Assembly: GCA_964354135.1 (NCBI GenBank)
Contig: CAYGZA010000300.1
Coordinates: 1 to 8,471 of the forward strand
DNA: 8,471 nt
Source: CAYGZA01 sp964354135
GTDB taxonomy: Bacteria; Planctomycetota; Planctomycetia; Pirellulales; Thermoguttaceae
Reading direction: 5' to 3'
The position numbers and the translations under genes are program-made. This document shows, one piece after another, positions 5,121 to 8,471 of this stretch. The first letter of the stretch is position 1. Each line of letters opens with the position of its first letter. The notes below the pieces were generated by a model, which did not search any database, was not told the origin of the DNA, and saw nothing but the letters and a program-made list of their open reading frames with translations.

Positions 5121-6578
5121 TCAGCCCTCTTCGACGACCTTCAGTCCCATGAGCACCGCGAGGTGACGGACGTTCTGCATGTGGTCGCCGTAGAAGACGA
5201 CGCGGTGCAGAAGGGTCATCATGTCGTCCTGAAGGACCCCGCCGCCCCAGTTGTCGAGCATTTTGTGGGCGTCGCGCACCGCGGTGGTGATCTGCGTGCG
5301 GCAGCCGCGGTCGTCGAAATCGGTGATCTCGATGACCTTGCCGGTGGAGATGAGGACCGTGTCGAGGTTTACCAGCTTCGCGCAGGTGATCGGTTGCCCG
5401 ACGCGCATCTCGACCTCTAGCGAGGCCCCGCGATTGTCGTCGCGGTGGGTGCGGATGAGATACGGGGCGGCCTTGCCCCCTGGGCCGTCCATCTTCGTCG
5501 GGGCGCTGCAATGGGCGTGGATCACCGCGTTTTTCGAGGTGTCCAAGAGCGGGTCGCTAATGAAGCCCGGCACGCCGAAGGCATAGGTGAACAGGATCAT
5601 CGTAAGCGTCGAATCGACGTCCGCCTCGCACGCCCCGACCAGCCCCAGGTCGTTCAGCCGCGAGAAGCCCAGGCACGGGTACCCCAAAACGTCGATCGGC
5701 ATCCCGCCCAGGCAGCGGATGGTGATCGCCCGGGCCCGCTCCTCCTCCATGAGCTTCTTCATCGCCAGGAACGTCTTGGCCGACTTGAGGATCTCGGCGG
5801 GCGAGGGCTCGACCACCTTCTTGGCCTCGGTGATCCAACGCTGGGCTTCGGCCTCGGCGGCCTTGGGGTCGACGGCCTTGTGGGCCTGGATCACGCGATC
5901 GACCGTGATCGGCACGACCTCGGTGCCAAGTTGCCTCTTGATTTGTTCCGGCGAGCATGCGGCCGGCGTGCCCGCGGGCGAGCCCACCAGGATCATGCGA
6001 GATTGCCGCATCATCGCGGGCGTCTGCAAGAGGGCTACGCCCGCGGCCAGCTCGCCGTAGTCGCTCGTGGCCAGGAGCACGACCCGCTTGCCCGCCTTCT
6101 GCCATTGCGGGACGTACATCCACTCGTGGCCGCTGAAGGGCTGGGCGAAGATGACCGTCGGCCGGCCCGCGTCCACGAGCTTCGCAAGAAGGTGCCCCGT
6201 GCCCAGGGTGAGATGGACGATCAAGAGGCCATCCGCGTCTTTGAGCTTGGCGGCGACGGCGGCGGCCTCGGCGGGAGTGCCGACCATCTCGCGGCCCACC
6301 AGACGCACATCGCCGACCTTCTTCTCGACGTCGGCCAGACGTTTCTCGAACAGGTCCCGTTCCGGGCGAAGGTCCAGGTCCGGCCGGGGCCAGGCCGTGC
6401 TTGGAACGCCCACGTAAGCGACGTGGATCTTCACCTGGCCCGGGTCCCGCGCCGCGGCGGCAGGAGCCGGACTTGCCGCAGCATGCGGAGCGGCACCCGG
6501 AAGCTGACTCCCCGCCAAGAGCATTCCGCCCACGGCGGTCGTTTCCAGGAACTGTCGTCGATTGCAGGCATGGCACAT
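5121..6578 (-). CDS. Tat-exported protein of the L-fucose/L-arabinose isomerase fold
   Basis: From ATG 6578 this is a 485-residue protein. The N-terminus has a twin-arginine signal, CNRRQFLETTAVGGMLLAG (5-23), then an Ala/Pro-rich linker to about 44, so the folded domain should be exported. The body resembles the fucose/arabinose isomerase superfamily: Rossmann-like N-terminal domains (about 50-280) and a C-terminal catalytic region with RCLGGMPIDVLGYPCLGFSR (288-307), GACEADVDSTLTM (315-327), GFISDPLLDT (338-347) and HAHC (354-357). E318 and D342 are 24 residues apart, the same spacing as the metal ligands E337 and D361 of E. coli FucI. H356 or H466 could complete the site. FucI itself is larger and cytosolic, so the substrate and even the isomerase activity are uncertain. 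An in-frame extension to 6728 is rejected because it would bury the Tat signal. A hairpin copy lies on each side of the gene. Confidence 0.75.
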   Translation of the reverse strand: MCHACNRRQFLETTAVGGMLLAGSQLPGAAPHAAASPAPAAAARDPGQVKIHVAYVGVPSTAWPRPDLDLRPERDLFEKRLADVEKKVGDVRLVGREMVGTPAEAAAVAAKLKDADGLLIVHLTLGTGHLLAKLVDAGRPTVIFAQPFSGHEWMYVPQWQKAGKRVVLLATSDYGELAAGVALLQTPAMMRQSRMILVGSPAGTPAACSPEQIKRQLGTEVVPITVDRVIQAHKAVDPKAAEAEAQRWITEAKKVVEPSPAEILKSAKTFLAMKKLMEEERARAITIRCLGGMPIDVLGYPCLGFSRLNDLGLVGACEADVDSTLTMILFTYAFGVPGFISDPLLDTSKNAVIHAHCSAPTKMDGPGGKAAPYLIRTHRDDNRGASLEVEMRVGQPITCAKLVNLDTVLISTGKVIEITDFDDRGCRTQITTAVRDAHKMLDNWGGGVLQDDMMTLLHRVVFYGDHMQNVRHLAVLMGLKVVEEG

Positions 6579-6585
6579 GGTGGGG

Positions 6586-6590
6586 TCCTC
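6586..6590 (-). promoter_or_regulatory. Ribosome binding site that sets the isomerase-fold gene start
   Basis: GAGGA on the minus strand lies 7 nt before ATG 6578, which places the Tat signal at the true N-terminus. This decides against the longer in-frame reading from 6728. Confidence 0.7.
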
Positions 6591-6616
6591 ACAACGGGCG
6601 GGCGAAACCTCATAGG

Positions 6617-6638
6617 GCACAACCGGCCTCGGCTGTGC
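6617..6638. repeat. Interspersed palindrome, copy 2
   Basis: GCACAACCG (6617-6625) pairs with CGGCTGTGC (6630-6638) around the loop GCCT, with one mismatch in nine. It is the better-preserved partner of the palindrome at 5061-5080. It sits in the 150-bp gap between the DUF4349 gene stop and the isomerase-fold gene start, both on the minus strand, and could act as an intercistronic stem-loop or attenuating terminator. The rest of the gap shows no gene. Confidence 0.65.
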
Positions 6639-6728
6639 TTGCCAGAAGACCATCATCGCTGCACCGCGCATGTTTGTCCAGCCCAGGCATACCGTTCGCA
6701 AGTGGAAGTGTGCCGCTCCGACCGGCAA

Positions 6729-7580
6729 TCACTGGCGACGCGTGGAACGCCTGCGCAGCACCAAGAAGGCCACCAATCCAAACAGAGCCAAGACCGGAAC
6801 CCAAGGCACCAGGGCAACGGCGAAGATCGAGATCTCCGTCGCCGTAAACACCATCGCCCTGACGGAACCATCGAAGGCCCGGCGCACCCGCGTGAGGTAA
6901 CCTGCCGATTCTTCCGGCACGTAGCCCTTGATCTCCTCGACCGAGAGATTCACGGTACTCATCGCGGCCAGGTCGGTGAGCATTCGCTTGCGACCTTCCA
7001 TCTGCTCGATTTCACCCCGAACGCGACTTAGTTCTCGCTCCACGGACAGGATTTCGTCGAGTTTGCCGGTGGCGTTGGCGAGAAGCTTCAATAGGCGGTC
7101 TTCCTCCTGTTTCTTGTTGCGGATCCGGGCCTCAAGGTCATAGTACTCCTCGGTGATGTCCTGCGAGTTGGAGCTCACGTTGCGGACTTCGCCCAGTTTC
7201 CGAGCAGCCGCAAGACAGTCCTCGTACCGCTCGACCGGTACGCGAATGGTCCAGGTCCCCCTTCGGGCAGCGCCCGGAAGACTCGTGAGCTTCGAGCTGG
7301 CCAAAAATCCGCCGAACTGCTTCGCTAGCGCCTCAACCTGGGATGGGATCGTCGAGAAGTCTTCGACAACCAGGTCGACTTGCCCGCTGTAGATGATCTT
7401 CCGTGCCAACGCACTTCCGGAAGGAACGGGCGCATCCGACTTGGCGGTTCCAGGAGATGGGGACTCGTGCGGGACTGTGGACTCTACCCCGCTAGGGGAG
7501 GGAGCGACCTGACCGCGAAACTCTGTTTTTCCGCAGCCGAGGACCAGCCCCAACAGCGCGACAACCAGGCAACGCCTCAT
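6729..7580 (-). CDS. DUF4349 domain lipoprotein with coiled coil and C-terminal membrane anchor
   Basis: A 283-residue protein. A short hydrophobic signal ends in a lipobox, VLGC, with the acylated cysteine at C16. A low-complexity Ser/Pro linker follows (about 22-57). The DUF4349 domain begins at ARKIIYSGQVDLVVEDF (59-75) and includes GGFLASSKLTS (90-100) and the strand TWTIRVPVERYEDCL (109-123). SSNSQDITEEYYDLEARI (136-153) is the family signature. It leads into a charged coiled coil (about 145-205) and STVNLSVEE (208-216). A single hydrophobic helix (about 250-275) ends in RRRSTRRQ, giving a positive inner tail. The protein is likely an envelope-anchored structural or sensing component; DUF4349 has no established biochemical function. 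The start is well supported by a near-perfect Shine-Dalgarno. It is transcribed divergently from the UxaA-family gene. Confidence 0.85.
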   Translation of the reverse strand: MRRCLVVALLGLVLGCGKTEFRGQVAPSPSGVESTVPHESPSPGTAKSDAPVPSGSALARKIIYSGQVDLVVEDFSTIPSQVEALAKQFGGFLASSKLTSLPGAARRGTWTIRVPVERYEDCLAAARKLGEVRNVSSNSQDITEEYYDLEARIRNKKQEEDRLLKLLANATGKLDEILSVERELSRVRGEIEQMEGRKRMLTDLAAMSTVNLSVEEIKGYVPEESAGYLTRVRRAFDGSVRAMVFTATEISIFAVALVPWVPVLALFGLVAFLVLRRRSTRRQ

Positions 7581-7586
7581 GTGGCA

Positions 7587-7594
7587 CCTCCTTT
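7587..7594 (-). promoter_or_regulatory. Strong ribosome binding site for the DUF4349 gene
   Basis: AAAGGAGG on the minus strand lies 6 nt before ATG 7580. It is the best match to the anti-Shine-Dalgarno sequence noticed in the window and implies efficient translation of the lipoprotein. Confidence 0.8.
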
Positions 7595-7620
7595 CGAGCG
7601 GTGAGCGATGAGGGCCTGCC

Positions 7621-7650
7621 CTCTAAACTAGATCCCTCTAGACTAGATGC
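7621..7650. repeat. 15-bp tandem direct repeat, CTAG-rich, in a divergent promoter region
   Basis: CTCTAAACTAGATCC (7621-7635) is followed directly by CTCTAGACTAGATGC (7636-7650), identical at 13 of 15 positions. The pair contains three CTAG tetramers within 19 bp, at 7628, 7638 and 7643. It is AT-richer than its surroundings and lies about 40 bp upstream of the DUF4349 start and about 130 bp upstream of the UxaA-family start. A tandem operator or promoter element is plausible. The rest of the 202-bp spacer (7581-7782) shows no gene and no clear -35/-10 pair. Confidence 0.55.
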
Positions 7651-7782
7651 TGTTGGACTGGCAGTTATTCCAGCGTCCGGTCGTCTTTGTGGAGGTCTGT
7701 GCGCAAGGGCACTGGCCGCGGGGGAGCGGAACCCGTACACTCCTGGTTAGGATGCGAAGACTACTTCACGGAGAGTCCCCCG

Positions 7783-8471
7783 ATGGAAGGTTTCCTGAGA
7801 TCCGACGGCCGCAAAGGGATCCGCAACGTCGTGGCGGTGGCGTACCTCGTTGAGTGTGCCCATCACGTGGCCCGAGAGATTGCGGCCCCGTTTCGCGACC
7901 AAGGGGTCCACTTGATCGGCTTTCCCGGCTGTTTTCCGAATGCCTACGCCGCGCGGATCATGCGGCAGCTTGGCACGCACCCGAACGTCGGCGGAGTGCT
8001 CCTGGTCTCCTTGGGGTGCGAGAGCTTCGACCGCCGCAGCCTGGCGGAAGCGATCCGGCAGTCGGGCCGCCCGGTCGAGACCGTGGTGATCCAGGAGTCG
8101 GGCGGCACGCGAAAGACGATCCAGTCGGGCCGGGCCTTCGTGATGGAGACCCTCGGACAGCTCCAGAAAACGCCCAAAGCCCCGATGGACGTTAGCGAGC
8201 TGATCGTGGGCACGATCTGCGGCGGCTCGGACGCCACCAGCGGCCTGACGGCCAATCCGGCGGCCGGGCGGGCCTTCGATCTCTTGGTCGAGCGGGGGGC
8301 CACGGCCATCTTCGAGGAGACCGGCGAGCTGATCGGTTGCGAGCACTTCATGGCCGAGCGCGCCGCGACGCCGGAGCTGGGCCGCGAGATCGTCGCCTCC
8401 GTGGCCAAGGCGGCCCGATACTACCGGACCCTCGGCCACAGCAGCTTCGCCCCCGGAAACGCGGAAGGCGG
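7783..8471 (+). CDS. UxaA-family (altronate/galactarate dehydratase C-terminal type) protein, 3' end beyond window
   Basis: The first 229 codons of a gene cut by the window edge. The start MEGFLRSDGRKGIRNVVAVA carries the entry motif of the D-galactarate dehydratase/altronate hydrolase C-terminal domain (G-x2-R-x-DGR-x-G-x-RN). Later conserved pieces are GFPGCFPN (46-53), SLGCES (76-81), TICGGSDATSGLTANPA (144-160), EETGELIGCEHF (178-189) and PGNAEGG at the window end. In characterised relatives this domain dehydrates sugar acids such as altronate or galactarate with a metal cofactor. C50, C79 and C146 are candidate ligands, by inference. No N-terminal SAF-type domain precedes it, so the partner domain must be a separate gene (possibly beyond the window) or absent. 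ATG 7783 has CGGAGAG (7769-7775) 7 nt upstream. The substrate is not determined by the visible part. Confidence 0.85.
   Translation, partial: MEGFLRSDGRKGIRNVVAVAYLVECAHHVAREIAAPFRDQGVHLIGFPGCFPNAYAARIMRQLGTHPNVGGVLLVSLGCESFDRRSLAEAIRQSGRPVETVVIQESGGTRKTIQSGRAFVMETLGQLQKTPKAPMDVSELIVGTICGGSDATSGLTANPAAGRAFDLLVERGATAIFEETGELIGCEHFMAERAATPELGREIVASVAKAARYYRTLGHSSFAPGNAEG

Noticed and set aside
6579..6728. N-terminal extension of the isomerase-fold protein by 50 residues
   Set aside because: It would place the twin-arginine signal internally, it covers a hairpin repeat, and a good ribosome site sits before ATG 6578.
5445..7031. Very long open frame on the plus strand across the isomerase-fold and DUF4349 genes
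   Set aside because: It is antisense to two recognisable genes, its translation is rich in Arg, His and Gly without any family motif, and long spurious frames are expected in GC-rich DNA.
7647..7853. 68-codon open frame at the start of the UxaA-family gene
   Set aside because: It overlaps the well-supported UxaA reading frame out of phase and its product is Arg-rich with no motif.
1..8471. CRISPR array, tRNA, rRNA, insertion sequence or phage genes
   Set aside because: No regularly spaced repeats, no cloverleaf or rRNA-like stretch, and no transposase, integrase or phage protein was recognised on either strand.

Overview
The window is GC-rich, densely coded chromosomal DNA. The best guess for the host is a planctomycete (Pirellulales- or Gemmatales-like) or a close relative. 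This rests on family-level recognition: a Tat-exported protein of the fucose/arabinose-isomerase fold, a DUF433/DUF5615 toxin-antitoxin pair, a fragment resembling a planctomycete-type ECF sigma factor, and several short palindromic intergenic repeats of a kind I associate with these genomes. There is no rRNA gene or other marker to settle it.

Layout from left to right. Positions 66-1229 (+) encode a mannitol-1-phosphate 5-dehydrogenase family oxidoreductase. Its 3' end overlaps by 20 bp a convergent gene pair on the minus strand, a DUF433 antitoxin (1560-1811) and a DUF5615 PIN-like toxin (1210-1563), joined by a GTGA stop/start overlap. Upstream of the pair on the same strand is an MFS transporter (1894-3249). 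A 222-bp divergent spacer holding a roughly 110-bp inverted-repeat element separates it from an APC-superfamily amino-acid permease (3472-4899, +). The 3' end of the permease is made of a 7-bp tandem repeat. The following 221-bp convergent spacer holds a fragment resembling ECF sigma region 2 and two hairpin repeats. Next, on the minus strand, come a Tat-exported isomerase-fold protein (5121-6578) and a DUF4349 lipoprotein with a coiled coil and a C-terminal membrane anchor (6729-7580). A 202-bp divergent spacer with a CTAG-rich 15-bp tandem repeat leads to the 5' part of a UxaA-family (altronate/galactarate dehydratase C-terminal type) gene (7783 to beyond 8471, +).

How they may work together: a polyol/sugar-phosphate dehydrogenase, an isomerase-fold protein, a sugar-acid dehydratase and two transporters suggest a loose carbohydrate and sugar-acid utilisation neighbourhood. 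The genes do not form one operon: strands alternate and spacers are large. The pathway link is inference. No known complete system and no clear new defence or mobile system was found. The least explained parts are the exported isomerase-fold protein bracketed by two copies of the same palindrome, and the composite spacer at 4900-5120.
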